Assembly (NCBI GenBank): GCA_018136815.1
Contig: CM030945.1
Coordinates: forward strand, 1,675,171 to 1,739,170
DNA: 64,000 bases
From: Isochrysis galbana
Lineage: Eukaryota; Haptophyta; Isochrysidales; Isochrysidaceae
Reading direction: 5' to 3'
Within the stretch, counting starts at the first letter, position 1. Each line of letters opens with the position of its first letter. A program made the position numbers and the translations under genes. The notes under the pieces are model-generated. The model saw nothing but the letters and a program-made list of their open reading frames with translations, did no database searches and was not told where the DNA came from. Shown in pieces: positions 52,284 to 63,005 of the stretch.

Positions 52284-52609
52284 TTGCGCCGGGGGGGGGG
52301 GGGGGGCGGACCTGGCGCGGCGCGGAAGGATCCGCTCTCTCTCCCTCTCTTTTCACAGTGAGAGTGTGAAAGGGGTCTCTCGATCTAATCTGACACCCTC
52401 CCGCGTACTGGGGCAGGGGCGCCGCGCTCGTGAGCTAGGAGGTCTCTCCAAAAAAATGTGGCCGTGAATACAACAAACAAATGGCGGGCGTTGGTGGAAC
52501 AACTCTCGAAGCAAATCGATAATCATAAGGTGATTATAAAGGCTAGCGAAGAGGGTATAGAGTTATGCGATCGCATGATTAATATATTACAGAATATGTG
52601 AAATTGACT
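52284..52609. other. Intergenic, nothing recognised
   Basis: Begins with a G-run of about 15. A short near-palindrome 'ttttcacagtgagagtgtgaaa' type lies at about 52350. No gene. Confidence 0.35.
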
Positions 52610-53201
52610 TCTAATGTATCTCGCTCCGAGATTGGCCTCGCGCCCTCCCACGCTGCCCCGCCGTGCCCTCGGTCCCTCGCCCCTCCCACGCGGCAGGTGC
52701 TTTCCCTCGGCGTGCCGTCCGTCGCCTCCGGCCCTCTTCTCTTACCTTCTCTCGATGTCATCAAATGTTCCATGACCGTCTGTTGTCTTCTCTCGTCTAT
52801 CGGTCATAGCTCCCCAACGAGATCTGCCCTCGTTGTGTCGGCCTCCCCTCTGTCGCATGTCTGCGCGTTGCTGAGTTGCCCTGGTGCCGACGCCTGGCCG
52901 TCCGTCCAGGTGTGGTTAGTTTTCGCCCCGTTTGGTTTAGTTTGTGTGGCTTTGTGTCCTCGAGCTCGAGCTTTTTGTAGCAACTTCGTCGAGGCCCACC
53001 GTGTTCCCAAGCGAGTCCCCCCGAGTTCCCGAGTCTATACCCCGAGTCAACGAGTCAATACAAGTCAAGCACGCGCCTGAGCCACCCCCAGCCGCCTGCC
53101 ACCACCTCCCACAAGCCTCCTTCCACACTTCCGCGCCCTCCGTAGCTGCCGGCGCGCCCTCGCAGGCAATCTCCAAGAGTGAGATCAGCCTTGCTCTGAC
53201 A
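52610..53201 (-). repeat. TGTCAGAG-family repeat, reversed copy with internal deletion
   Basis: Reverse complement of 45861-46556 lacking about 100 bp (the part with 'ggaatgcggttcttg'). Its TG end is at 53201. Confidence 0.8.
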
Positions 53202-54027
53202 GCCGCTCAAGGGCGGCCCCTAGCCCCAGCCCCGCTCTAAAAAAACAGTGGCAAAAACGGAGGGCGTTTGAAAAACCGTGAAAAACACTGTTTTTGGCCT
53301 CCGAAAAATACACTGCTTCTGTCTTTCACATCTAGGCTAGCGAGGGCAGCGGCAACGGGGGAGGGAGGCGGCGCGCGCTCCATGACCATGACCCTATCAG
53401 TTTACAGTTTACTGATAGTTGAGTGTGCCCCAGGCAAGCCATGAAGCGTGCCAGGAGGATGGGTGAACCTTCCCCCACGGCAGGGGAGGAGTGAAGAGAG
53501 GGCGGGTGGGCTCGTGCCCATCCCCATGGGCGAACCAAGTATAATCTTAGTTACGGAAAGAAATAAGAATATTTTAAAGCAGTTTTAACTATCGAATAGC
53601 GAATAGTGAGCGGCATCGTGGTGTGATATCCCGTGCAATCTCTGTGGGCCGCATGCAATTGATGAAGTTCAAAATCGAGTTCATGCAAAAACGCAAGAAA
53701 AAACAAGCAAGATTGCTTGACCCAAACTTACAAAAAAGATGATTGTGACCTCATCACGAAAAAGATTTGCGACTATTGGGTCACCTACTGAGCGACCTTC
53801 ATATGGGTGTGAGTGTGCACCATTGTGTCGCTCAGCGAAAAATGAAGAAACAAGCCTCGAGTAGTGCTTCGTTCGCGAACTCGCTCTGAGCGCTACAATC
53901 AGCAACTCAGCCGTCTTCGTTGCTGTCGTGGCCCCAGGCTCGGCGCCTTGCAGGCGCGGCCTTGCGGGTGCAAAGCCCACGGATTATAGTGTGCCGTATG
54001 GCGTCGACGAGCCATATCATGCGCCTC
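53202..54027. other. Intergenic, includes short hairpin repeat copy 4
   Basis: At 53430-53555 the reversed 27066-family repeat ends 'aaccaagtataatcttag'. No gene in the rest; AT-richer from 53560. Confidence 0.5.
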
Positions 54028-56175
54028 CTACGAAACATCAAGGTTGAGCTCCTTCAACCTCGCTGCCAACGCTACAAACTTGGCCGTCTTATCTTGGGTC
54101 GCCTCCGTCGGCTTCACAGCCTCCATCACTATCGTGCCAGAAACGTGTTTGGTTGTGGTGGCATCTAACTTTGCCAACTCATCATCTATTGCGGTCGTCT
54201 CCGCTGCCTCACCCACACCGTGCAATCGTTTCGCTGCCGATGCAGCTTTGTGCATAAAATCAGCTTCGGCCCCTGCTGTCCCACTTGCCTCCGCCTGCAG
54301 TGTATACGGTCGTATGCCCTCCACGTCAGAATCAACCCCAACATCGTGCTCGCCAGCCTCGTCACTCTGGCCGCATCCGCTTGTCATAATAGCCGCATCG
54401 AACTCGCCCATTGTCCCTCTGCACGTTGCCACCTCCGTTCGGCCAGCTAGTTCCCGTACTACTGTAGCTGCGTGCGACCGCGTTGAGGCGCCTGACCCTG
54501 CCATCTGCCTCTCATGCCCTTTCGTCGCCGAGTCCGACTCGTCCATCGCCTTTTCGTGCGTTCTGTCCTCCGCTCGGCCAACCCCTTTCGTTTCGGCGGG
54601 TATATTCCTAGATGTCGGCGCACTGAGCACATCGATTGCAATGCCTGACGCCTCCGCATCCATATTCTCAGGAGATGCCGAGCGCGTGAATTCAGCCGAT
54701 GCCGCTGCTACTGTGGCCGATGGTAAAGAGACCGCAAGGCCCGACTCACCCATCAGCCTTTTGTGGCCTTTGGCGTCCGCTCCGAAAACTCGACTCGCTT
54801 CGGAACATGACCCTCCAAGTACCGTCAGAGAGAGCTCGAAAGTGTCGGTGTTGCCAGTATTAGACGGCCTCGAGCGTGACACTCCGAGCTGCGCCCTGAT
54901 AGTCTCGGGTTCACACGGCACGCGCCCTGCGCAAGGCGAATAGGCGAGGGGTGCCAATATCTCGACAGTTCCACACACATTGCCAGAGCCCTGCGTTGAA
55001 ACCTCCACCCGCGCGCCCGCCTTCAACTGTGAGGGTGATCGCAACATGGCCAATCCAAACGCGCTCTTTTCGCCAAAGCACACGAGCGAGGTCAGTACGC
55101 CGCAGGCCGCATGGCCTACGGTGTCATATACGGATTCCGGGGCGTCGCTTGGGTACACCAGCGGCGCCTCTCCGACCACGGCGCCCAACGGTTCGTCAGC
55201 AGTAGCAAAGAGCTGGGACAACTGAGTCGCGGCCATCTTAAATCGAATGCCCACGAGCTTGCAGTCGTCGCGCGGGACAGCCAGGGCTTCTCCAATGAGG
55301 TGAGCCGCCTGTACGTTGATATGCGCGGCTGCCCCGAGTCCCAGTTCGCTGGGCGATGGACCAGTCCAAGCCCAGCGAGACGTGCCGCTGGGGTGGCGCA
55401 CACAGGTCGCATCGGGTATTGCGCGCCCGAACTCAGCGTGCAGCTCGGGTCGACCGCGAAGTACCCGTAACACCTCCCAGAGCTCGGTCGGCATGCCGAA
55501 TTGGCGCACACCTGCACGAGCGCTTGCTGCGCAAGTCCCGTCAACCCCGCCTGCCCGCCTGATGGCATCCTGGAGGGCCCTGATGGCCGCTTCGGCACCC
55601 TGGCCGTCCGCCGTGCGGGGAACGAGCACCGACCACGCCTCATCAAAGCCGAGCGACCCGCGCCCAAAGACCAGCACCTCGGCGCCACTTTGGCCGAGAG
55701 AAACGCTCGACACGCCGCCCCGCTGAAGCGTGCCTGTCTCGGCCATCGTCTTCGCGCCCGACGCCTCTGTCATTGCCTCGGTGACGACGAGCCTGGCCAT
55801 CGGCCCCACCACTTCGTAGCAAGTGTACTCGGCCGTCACGTCGGTCGGAGGCTCATCTGAAGGTGTGGCGATGTGCAGGATGCCAGCTAGTCGGTCGGGG
55901 TCTACCCTCGGCCCGATGGCGAGGACGCTCTGCTGGGCGTCAGCCCTGCCCGCGTCTAGAAGAGTGAAGAGAGCAAGAGTGTGCCCCTCCTCCGCCACGA
56001 TAGCCGCCTCTTCGGTGCTACAAGGAAGGGGACGCCCCTGGAGAGGCCTCCTAAGGCGAAAGAAGGAGGCGGGCCGCTCGAGCAGCAGAGCAGAGCTCTC
56101 GCTCGCTCTCTCGACCCTTGCGAGGGAGTGCGGCCACCAGGAGAGGAGTGCCGAAGCGAGCAGAGCGGCTGCCAT
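54028..56175 (-). CDS. Large protein with weak YgfZ/GcvT-like resemblance
   Basis: A 715-residue ORF from the preferred ATG at 56175 to the stop at 54028. The frame stays open upstream to 56511, but only through CT-repeat sequence. The N-terminus 'MAAALLASALLSWWPHSLA' is signal-peptide-like. Residues about 90-400 show short stretches in the order of folate-binding YgfZ/aminomethyltransferase-like proteins: 'DVTAEYTCYEVVGPMARL', 'LWEVLRVLRGRPELHAEFG', 'PSELGLGAAAHINVQ'. The diagnostic K-G-C-Y-x-G-Q-E motif is not present, so the call is tentative. Residues about 440-715 are a low-complexity Ala/Ser/Thr/Glu region with loosely repeated 'KGHKRLMGESG', 'THEKAMDESDS' and 'KGHERQMAGSG' blocks, ending in a helix ('AKFVALAARLKELNL'). 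No introns are needed. Confidence 0.45.
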   Translation of the reverse strand: MAAALLASALLSWWPHSLARVERASESSALLLERPASFFRLRRPLQGRPLPCSTEEAAIVAEEGHTLALFTLLDAGRADAQQSVLAIGPRVDPDRLAGILHIATPSDEPPTDVTAEYTCYEVVGPMARLVVTEAMTEASGAKTMAETGTLQRGGVSSVSLGQSGAEVLVFGRGSLGFDEAWSVLVPRTADGQGAEAAIRALQDAIRRAGGVDGTCAASARAGVRQFGMPTELWEVLRVLRGRPELHAEFGRAIPDATCVRHPSGTSRWAWTGPSPSELGLGAAAHINVQAAHLIGEALAVPRDDCKLVGIRFKMAATQLSQLFATADEPLGAVVGEAPLVYPSDAPESVYDTVGHAACGVLTSLVCFGEKSAFGLAMLRSPSQLKAGARVEVSTQGSGNVCGTVEILAPLAYSPCAGRVPCEPETIRAQLGVSRSRPSNTGNTDTFELSLTVLGGSCSEASRVFGADAKGHKRLMGESGLAVSLPSATVAAASAEFTRSASPENMDAEASGIAIDVLSAPTSRNIPAETKGVGRAEDRTHEKAMDESDSATKGHERQMAGSGASTRSHAATVVRELAGRTEVATCRGTMGEFDAAIMTSGCGQSDEAGEHDVGVDSDVEGIRPYTLQAEASGTAGAEADFMHKAASAAKRLHGVGEAAETTAIDDELAKLDATTTKHVSGTIVMEAVKPTEATQDKTAKFVALAARLKELNLDVS

Positions 56176-56209
56176 CGCGTGCGCGCCGCCGGCGGCGAGG
56201 AAGCGAGCA

Positions 56210-56420
56210 AATAGAGAAAAGAGAGGGAAGAAAGAGAGGGAAGAGAAGGAGAGTGGGACGGAGAGAGAGAGAGAGAGTAGAGGGAGCGGGCTAATAGAGT
56301 CGTCACAGAGGAAAGAAATAAAAGAGAAGAGGGAGAGAGAGAGGGGAGAGAGAGAGGAGAGGAGAGGAGAGAAGAGGGAGAGAAGGGGGTGCGAGAGGAG
56401 AGGCCGAGATACTTCGAGAG
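56210..56420. repeat. GA-rich low-complexity tract
   Basis: GA/G-rich on plus, hence CT-rich on the sense strand of the gene starting at 56175. Likely leader or promoter region (inference). Confidence 0.8.
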
Positions 56421-56859
56421 GAGAAAAAAGAGAGCGCCGCGAGGGGAAGAAGAAAACTCCTGTTGCTTTCGGGCTCTTCCCCTCCACTTTCTTTTTTTTT
56501 TGGTCGATCATAGACAGTGAACTTTAGTTTGCGCAGCTGAACGCCAACGGAGCAGCGGGCGCGCGAAGGCCGGGGAAAAGAAAATAGGAGCGTCGCCTCC
56601 CATCTCTTTCCCTCGCCGCCGCGCGCGCCACCAGCACCAGCACCACGCCAACACACACACACACACAAGTGCTTCATGCAGACTGCCCTCATCCCTCATC
56701 CCTAGGGCAACGATACCCCGGTTGCTCTGTCATACCGTCATATGATACTCCTCGGGGACCTGATATATGATATCATATAATACTATCATATGATACTATC
56801 ATATATTACTAACGTAGGCCTTAAACACTTAGTACTTAAACACTGTCATAATAAGCAAA
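56421..56859. other. Intergenic, nothing coding
   Basis: Contains an (AC)n run at about 56653-56667 and repeated 'atatgatactatcatat' palindromes at 56740-56810. No gene. Confidence 0.4.
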
Positions 56860-57711
56860 CTAACTACTCTTCGTCCTCCGGCTCCTCAACTCCTCAATGA
56901 TCATATCTAGTTCCCAAGGAAGCACAGCACACTTCCAATCCTCGAGCTTGTGTTCCAACAACAGGTTGGTGTGGGTACGGACCAGCCTACCCACGGTGGT
57001 TTGGCCCAGGCGGTTGCGTTTCTTGGAGTGAATCCAGCCTTCCACGGACCAAGACCAAGCATGCTCACAACCAGAAGCTGAGCATGTCATCGATACCAAC
57101 CGCGTCGCCGCCCAACACAGATGCGGCCACGCACATAGATAAACCTGCGTCCACTTATACGCGGCCATCTCTTTTGCACGCTTTGAAAAGGCCACATCGT
57201 CGCTCAGATCATTAAAGCCACTACTCATCAAAGCCTCCCGAAAATCCTCGAGTTCAGCCAGCAACACGCCGGATACGAGTGCTCCGGAGTCGACATCTGC
57301 TTCAAGACTTGCTTGACGTCCGCAGTCTCTTAATAAAAAATTTTTCCAACTGGGAAGGTGCTGGTCCGAAGTTTTTTCTTCAGTGAAGGTGCAGGTGAAG
57401 GTGAGAGTGGAGGAACTGCAGGTGCAGGTGAAGACACGGTGAACGGGGCGCGCTGGGCGGCCAGTAGCCCGCCAAGGTGGCTGTTGATCGTGCTCGCGTG
57501 GGATTGCAAGTTGAGAGCCAAAATTGATCAAGTGGTGGGGCACACCACCCATGTTATCGGAAAAAATAAGCAGGCACCTGCACTGCACGCACACTCCTTC
57601 ACTCCAACTGCGGCATCGACGCCACATACAGTTGCGGAGCCCGCGCGCGCACATCAAATCCCGCGCGCACACACCCGTTCTATTCAATACAAGATCCTCA
57701 AGCTGATTCAT
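56860..57711 (-). pseudogene. hAT-superfamily transposase fragment
   Basis: A 283-residue minus ORF whose C-terminal 120 residues look like a hAT transposase end: 'SASGCEHAWSWSVEGWIHSK' corresponds to the hAT dimerisation motif (Cys/Ser-x-x-Glu-x-x-x-S), followed by 'KKRNRLGQTTVGRLVRTHTN', usual in plant-like hAT/DUF659 proteins. The first 150 residues look like unrelated read-through. The catalytic N-terminal domains and the BED finger are absent. A related scrap lies at about 690-830. Confidence 0.65.
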
Positions 57712-58030
57712 TCACTTATGCGGACATGGGAAGCGCAGCAGCGGAAGTGCAGCAGCAACACAACAGCCCCGCGCTGAACACATGAAGCCAGCGGGGGGCC
57801 CATTTTCAGAGGCTGGGCACGTTGTTGTCGCTGTCGCTCGAACATGCTCCCTCCGCTATTTCACCCTGCTGCGTTTCCTCGTGCTGTTCGTCCGTCTCGA
57901 CTCCGGCTGATTCCAGACGCGTGCGCTCCCTGCCGATCTTGTAGAAGAAGACAGCCAGCACTGTGCGAGCAGTGCTTGCGCCAGACCTGTGGTGCATGCG
58001 AGACAGTAGCACATGGGCGTCACCAATCTC
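57712..58030. other. Short region with a possible minus-strand terminal exon
   Basis: On minus, a frame ending at 57806 has gene-like composition ('YKIGRERTRLESAGVETDEQ', acidic C-terminus), which could be the last exon of an unidentified gene. The plus strand shows nothing convincing. Confidence 0.25.
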
Positions 58031-58313
58031 CTTGAAAACAGCGGGTGAAGAGGTTGGCGCCACTGCCGTTCGGGGACGTGCACAAGCCGAAGCACGGAGG
58101 GATCCGCGTCAGCGTTGCGCCATTTCACCCACCTTTTCACAGCCGGCCGGGGGAACGCCATGTGCAGGAGCGCCCGAGACCACGGTTGGTTGGTGTCGGT
58201 ACACCTGCACCTTCACCTACAGCGTTCGGCGATGCTGCTCACTTCAAGGAACTCTACGAGGAGCTCAAGGCCCTTGTTGAAGAAAAGGAGCGCATCATCT
58301 AGGAAAAGGAAGA

Positions 58314-58935
58314 TGTCGTGGATAAAGGGAGCCGCACCACACCGCACGCTCTACCCTTAGAGCGTGCCTGCTTTCCCGCGCCCCGCCTCCGTCCCCTCTT
58401 CGCAGCGCGCCCTATCTTTAGAGCGTGTCTTCCCCACACCCCTCTCCTCCCCTCCCTTCCCGCCCCGAGTTCCCGCGCATACGACGCACAGCTGAAATCC
58501 CTCCCCTCCATTCTCCCACGTCTTCGCAGCGTTTCCCTTGTTTCCTTGGCCAGAGAGGGTCGGAGGGTCTCCCGCGCTCGCCGATTCCCTTCCGTTCCTC
58601 CAGCGCTTCCCCCCTCCCGTTCCATTAGTTTCCCCTTCGTTTCCATAGATTTCCCGAGTTGTTCTTCCGTCGCCCCGTGTTCTTTTCCCCTTTGTTTTCT
58701 CTGCTTCCCGCGACATCGCTAGGACGCCCCGCCCGTGCTCCGTTCTGTCTCCCCACCCGTCCCCGCTCGTCATGCCCGGTCATGGTTCGCCCGTGCCGTC
58801 TCGTGTGCTCCCGTCCCGTCTCGCCTCCGGTCGCTCGTCCCGTCCCTCTCGTCCCGCGACTCGTACATCCCATGTTACAGACTCACAACCACAACTTCAT
58901 ACAGACTCACCACAGCCACTACACAGCTCGCCACA
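58314..58935 (+). repeat. 5' LTR of the copia element
   Basis: 622 bp, TG...CA. It contains two copies of the 'tagagcgtg' motif, also present in the old solo LTR at 8363. Confidence 0.92.
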
Positions 58936-60581
58936 TGGTAGCGGAGGTGTGTCGCCCACACCTCTCCAGCCACTCTCTGACCAAGACACGCAAGACATAC
59001 TCACCACCTCCTCCGACCCACCCACACACGACCCCACCGCACAGCAACAACAGCACCCAACCCACCACAGCTGCCAGCCCCACCCCTCCAACCCTCCACA
59101 ACAATCAGCCCACAAACCTCACCTCCGACAACCGCCACCCGAGCCGCTTCCCACGACCACACCTTCTTTTCCCTTTCCCTCCCGCCAGCCGCCCGCACAC
59201 GACGCCCCCACGCAGCAGCAGCATTGCCAAACCCATCACCGCTGCCACCAACCCAACACCTCCCACCCCTCACAACAGCCAACACAGCAACCTCAGCCTC
59301 ACCAACCACCGCCGCCCGAACCATTCCCCAACCCCTTCTGCCCTCCTCCTTTCCTCCCCCGCCATCCCTCTCTCTACTCGGCCCCGCCTCTCGAACCACC
59401 GTGGCCCGTCTCGGAGCCCGCCCAACCCCCAGCCCAGAACCCGACCGACCATCACCCACAATTCCCAACAAAATCCTCACAACCAACCCGCCTCATCACC
59501 ACCGAGGACTACGCGTCCAACCCCCTCGCCAACCCCATCCACTCGCCTCTCCATCCCGCCCATCCACCCATGGACTCCACCTACAGCCCACCCCGCCCCC
59601 GACCCTGGGTCACCTCCCCGGCCCCGCCGGCCTCGCCGCCACCTCCCGCGCCACGCACGGCATCCACCTCGACTCCCTGTCGCCTGCCCAGCGCGCCGCG
59701 GTTGACTCAAGCATTCCACGCGCCATCGCGCAAGCCCGCCACGTACCCGTCCGCAGTACACCCATTCGCTGCCTCGCCACCAAGCCCGCAGCCCTCTTCA
59801 TCTGCGACGGATTCGGCCCGCACACCGCACCCTCCCCCGTCGACGGCGCCACCTACCACTTTGAGGCGGTCGACGAATGTACCTCCTTCGCTTTCGTCCG
59901 CCCCGGACGCACCCATACCACCGACGACTGGATCGCTTTCCTTCGCCACGTCGCCCTCGAAGCTCGAGCGCACCACCACACACCCGTCCGCATCCGCTTC
60001 GACCGCGCACCCGAACTCGCCTCCCCCGACTTCAGCGCCCGCGTCGAAAACGACCTCGGCCTGCTCGTCCAACTCACCTCCCGAGAGCACCACCAGGGCG
60101 TCGGCCGCGCTGAGCGCCACCACGACATCATCACTCGCGCCGCCGAAGCCATGCTCCAGCGCGCCCGCCTCCCCAACTCTTTCCTCCTCCCAGCGCGCGA
60201 GTACGCCAACTACCTGGACAACCGCACGGCCCGCCCCGGCAGGCCGAAGCCATTGCCTCGAGCAAGGCCGCAGAGAGCGTCTCCTACGCTCGCGAGGTCC
60301 TGCGCGCCCTCGGCTTCCCTCTCGATGGCCCCACGCTCGTCGCCACCGACAACCTGGCCAACATGCGCATTGGCTCCCTACGCTCCGCCCCGAGCCGCGC
60401 CCGCCACTTCATGCGTCGCTACCACACCCTTCTTCAGAGGGTGGCGGCCCACGAGGTGGCTCTTCGCCACGTCAGCACCGAGCACATGGCCGCCGACTTC
60501 CTGACCAAGTGGCTCCCGAAGCGCAAGCTCGAGGCGTGCGTCCGCTACGCAACCAACGCTTGGGCTCACACTGCCGCCTAA
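58936..60581 (+). pseudogene. Copia internal region: Pro-rich N-part, integrase remnant, RNase H end
   Basis: After the LTR a Pro/His/Thr-rich stretch (to about 59700) has no recognisable Gag finger. At about 59815-60235 the frame gives a copia integrase core piece: 'YHFEAVDECTSFAFVRPGR', 'PVRIRFDRAPEL' (Asp) and 'HHQGVGRAERHHDII' (Glu). Near 60235 the reading frame changes and RNase H begins ('DGPTLVATDNLANMRIGSL', 'HVSTEHMAADFLTKWLPKR'), ending TAA at 60579-60581. All of RT and the N-terminal RNase H part are missing, so the deletion joins integrase to RNase H. Mobilisation would need enzymes from a related full element. Confidence 0.8.
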
Positions 60582-60656
60582 GCCCCGCCCCGCATCTCCC
60601 TTTCCCGCGTCTCTCACACTGCTCGCCCCGTTGCCGATTCTCGCAGTGGGGGGGGG

Positions 60657-61278
60657 TGTCGTGGATAAAGGGAGCCGCACCACACCGCACGCTCTACCCT
60701 TAGAGCGTGCCTGCTTTCCCGCGCCCCGCCTCCGTCCCCTCTTCGCAGCGCGCCCTATCTTTAGAGCGTGTCTTCCCCACACCCCTCTCCTCCCCTCCCT
60801 TCCCGCCCCGAGTTCCCGCGCATACGACGCACAGCTGAAATCCCTCCCCTCCATTCTCCCACGTCTTCGCGGCGTTTCCCTTGTTTCCTTGGCCAGAGAG
60901 GGTCGGAGGGTCTCCCGCGCTCGCCGATTCCCTTCCGTTCCTCCAGCGCTTCCCCCCTCCCGTTCCATTAGTTTCCCCTTCGTTTCCATAGATTTCCCGA
61001 GTTGTTCTTCCGTCGCCCCGTGTTCTTTTCCCCTTTGTTTTCTCTGCTTCCCGCGACATCGCTAGGACGCCCCGCCCGTGCTCCGTTCTGTCTCCCCACC
61101 CGTCCCCGCTCGTCATGCCCGGTCATGGTTCGCCCGTGCCGTCTCGTGTGCTCCCGTCCCGTCTCGCCTCCGGTCGCTCGTCCCGTCCCTCTCGTCCCGC
61201 GACTCGTACATCCCATGTTACAGACTCACAACCACAACTTCATACAGACTCACCACAGCCACTACACAGCTCGCCACA
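60657..61278 (+). repeat. 3' LTR of the copia element
   Basis: Matches 58314-58935 base for base apart from isolated differences; preceded by a G-run at about 60647-60656. Confidence 0.92.
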
Positions 61279-61733
61279 GAAGACCTTTTGAAGAAGGAAC
61301 GCGATGTGGTCGCGAGCCTACAACGCGAGATCGCCGCTCGTGCAAGCACTCCACCAGCAGAGGTCTCGGCCTTGCGCACTCCTGCTGGCTCAGCCTTCAT
61401 TGAGCTCGTGGCGCAGCTCGCTCTGCAAGGTGTGCCGAACGTCAAGCAGCACGCCGCCCGCCGAGTGCGGGCGGCCGGTCTCGCCAATGACGAGTTGTTC
61501 GTGGAGGCGGTGAAGAACGCATGGACTCCCCTGGAAGAGGTCCCCGACCTGTAGCCGCGAAGCCCCCGGAAGAAGTCCTCAACCATAGCCGTAAAGCCTC
61601 TGGGAGAAGCACCCCGTGAACATGGTTGTGTGCTTGTGCGCAAGTCATTGGGAATTTTAATATACCATAATATGATAAAGGCAACTGAGCTAATAGTCAG
61701 TATAGAAACTGAGGCAAACGCCACCTGACACAC

Positions 61734-61917
61734 TTAACGGCCGTAACGCACACGTGCACACGCCTTGAAGGCAGGAACGAGAACGTCTTCGACGTACTTC
61801 AGAGGCAGCTTCACTGCATCGCACTTGTCGTACGAAGAACAACTGGGCGGGTCAAAGGTGACAGGAGTGTCCACGCGGTTGATGTGCTCATCCAAACCTT
61901 CGATAGGATTACGGAAC
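61734..61917 (-). pseudogene. C-terminal exon of an unidentified gene, cut by a non-LTR insertion
   Basis: On minus, a frame ending at 61734 reads 'DTPVTFDPPSCSSYDKCDAV' and ends in a basic 'CARVRYGR'. Composition looks coding. Its 5' side is interrupted by the non-LTR copy at 61918-62844. No family recognised. Confidence 0.3.
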
Positions 61918-62844
61918 AAGTCTCTCAGCTATACAAGTACAACTTTTTGACACCGAGAGACTCGTATATGCACTTCAAACACGTTCTGCATAGGAGAATA
62001 GCCACGGCGAACCGGTTCGCCGACGATCCGACGTGCCGCTTTTGCGGTATAACCCCCGAGCCCCCGAGAGCTCCACCCACATAGCCACGTGCATCGCGAT
62101 GGAGCCCATCTTCGAATTCATAGAAGGACTTCTGGGGATTAGCCTTAGGCCGGGCTCGGAGATAGCCCAGCGTCTTTTTTGCTATCAGATAGATAGACCG
62201 CATCCCTCCTCGGGATACTTAGGTATCCTGGCGTGGAGGTACATCCTTACGGACTTTTACAACATCCAATATGGCAACGCGGACGGTAGGTCCGTTAGAA
62301 CAATACTGAAAGCAATCCTTACGAGATACCACGTATTAGTAACGGCAAAGGTCGGTTTCTTTCAAAGATTAAAAAAACAACGCGAAAACATGGGGCTACA
62401 CGCCCCGAGCAACAAACATGTACGGAAAATGATAAGCCCCCTGTACACTATCGACAGGGATTTCAATCTAGGAGCAACAGAGGATCTCTTGCAGGCGGCG
62501 AGAGGCATGGACATAAGAAACATCACCTAGGGCTAGCCTAGGGTGGCCAAATCTCTTAATAAGAATCACACCGAGAGAACCAATAAAGATCTCGCGTGAT
62601 ATCAACGAGGACAATCCGAGTCGAAACTGGATCAAGAGACGAGCCACAATCTCCCACCCCCTTCTCTCCAACTCCCGGCCGAAGCAGCGCGCGCGGCCCC
62701 CCTGGAACCAGCTTCTCCGCTAAAGAGGGAACTGGGGAAGGGGAAGGGGGTTGTTAGGGGTTAAGGTAGGGTAGTAGGGGGGTACACTAGCAAGCGGCCT
62801 CGCACCGCATACGTAGCGGGAATTTTTAAGAAGATTTTTTTTTT
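61918..62844 (+). mobile_element. 5'-truncated non-LTR element copy with T-tail
   Basis: Plus-strand translation 'YKYNFLTPRDSYMHFKHVLH' to 'GATEDLLQAARGMDIRNIT' (stop at 62528-62530) matches the C-terminal part of the RT ORF at 46991-47580, with one frame change near 62050-62075. The 3' untranslated region ends 'aagaag' plus T-run (62835-62844). Imperfect target duplications 'ggattacggaac' (61906-61917) and 'ggattgcgaac' (62845-62855) flank it. Confidence 0.85.
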
Positions 62845-62845
62845 G

Positions 62846-63005
62846 GATTGCGAACTCAACAGTGACTCAACAGCGCGCCAACGCAGTTGAGTCGCCCACA
62901 GTTGAGTCACTCTTGAGTTCCCTCAAAAACCCTCTAATGGTGCACCCATACTGTAGGAAGTAGGAAGGAGGAATACCGGCGGGGAGGGCGCGCGCGCGCG
63001 GGCGA
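62846..63005. other. Short upstream region of the phosphatase gene
   Basis: Has several 'agttgagtc'/'gactcaac' motifs on both strands at 62855-62915. No separate gene. Confidence 0.35.

Larger units (their letters stand above)
58314..61278 (+). mobile_element. Copia-type element lacking RT, with near-identical LTRs
   Basis: LTRs 58314-58935 and 60657-61278 are both 622 bp, start 'tgtcgtggataaaggg', end 'gctcgccaca' and differ at very few positions (for example A/G near 58517/60860). A 5-bp target duplication GAAGA lies at 58309-58313 and 61279-61283. A primer-binding-like 'tggtagcggagg' follows the 5' LTR and a G-run precedes the 3' LTR. The interior goes from integrase straight into RNase H, so the element is nonautonomous but young. 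Confidence 0.93.
58031..61553 (+). pseudogene. Coiled-coil gene of unknown function, split by a copia element
   Basis: Coding sequence resumes across the element: left part to 58313 ends 'HFKELYEELKALVEEKER', right part from 61279 continues 'DLLKKERDVVASLQREIAAR' and ends 'AWTPLEEVPDL' at a TAG at 61551-61553. With one copy of the 5-bp duplication removed the frame is continuous, but it contains a TAG just before the junction (58300-58302), so the target was either already mutated or has an undetected intron. The left part starts at an apparent acceptor (AG ending about 58034). It encodes a Pro-rich segment then a coiled coil; the right part ends in a helical domain of about 70 residues. Family not recognised. 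Confidence 0.5.

Noticed and set aside
58659-59705. Large Pro/His/Thr-rich plus-strand ORFs at the copia 5' end
   Set aside because: They begin inside the LTR and show no Gag motif; kept only as the unassigned internal part of the element.
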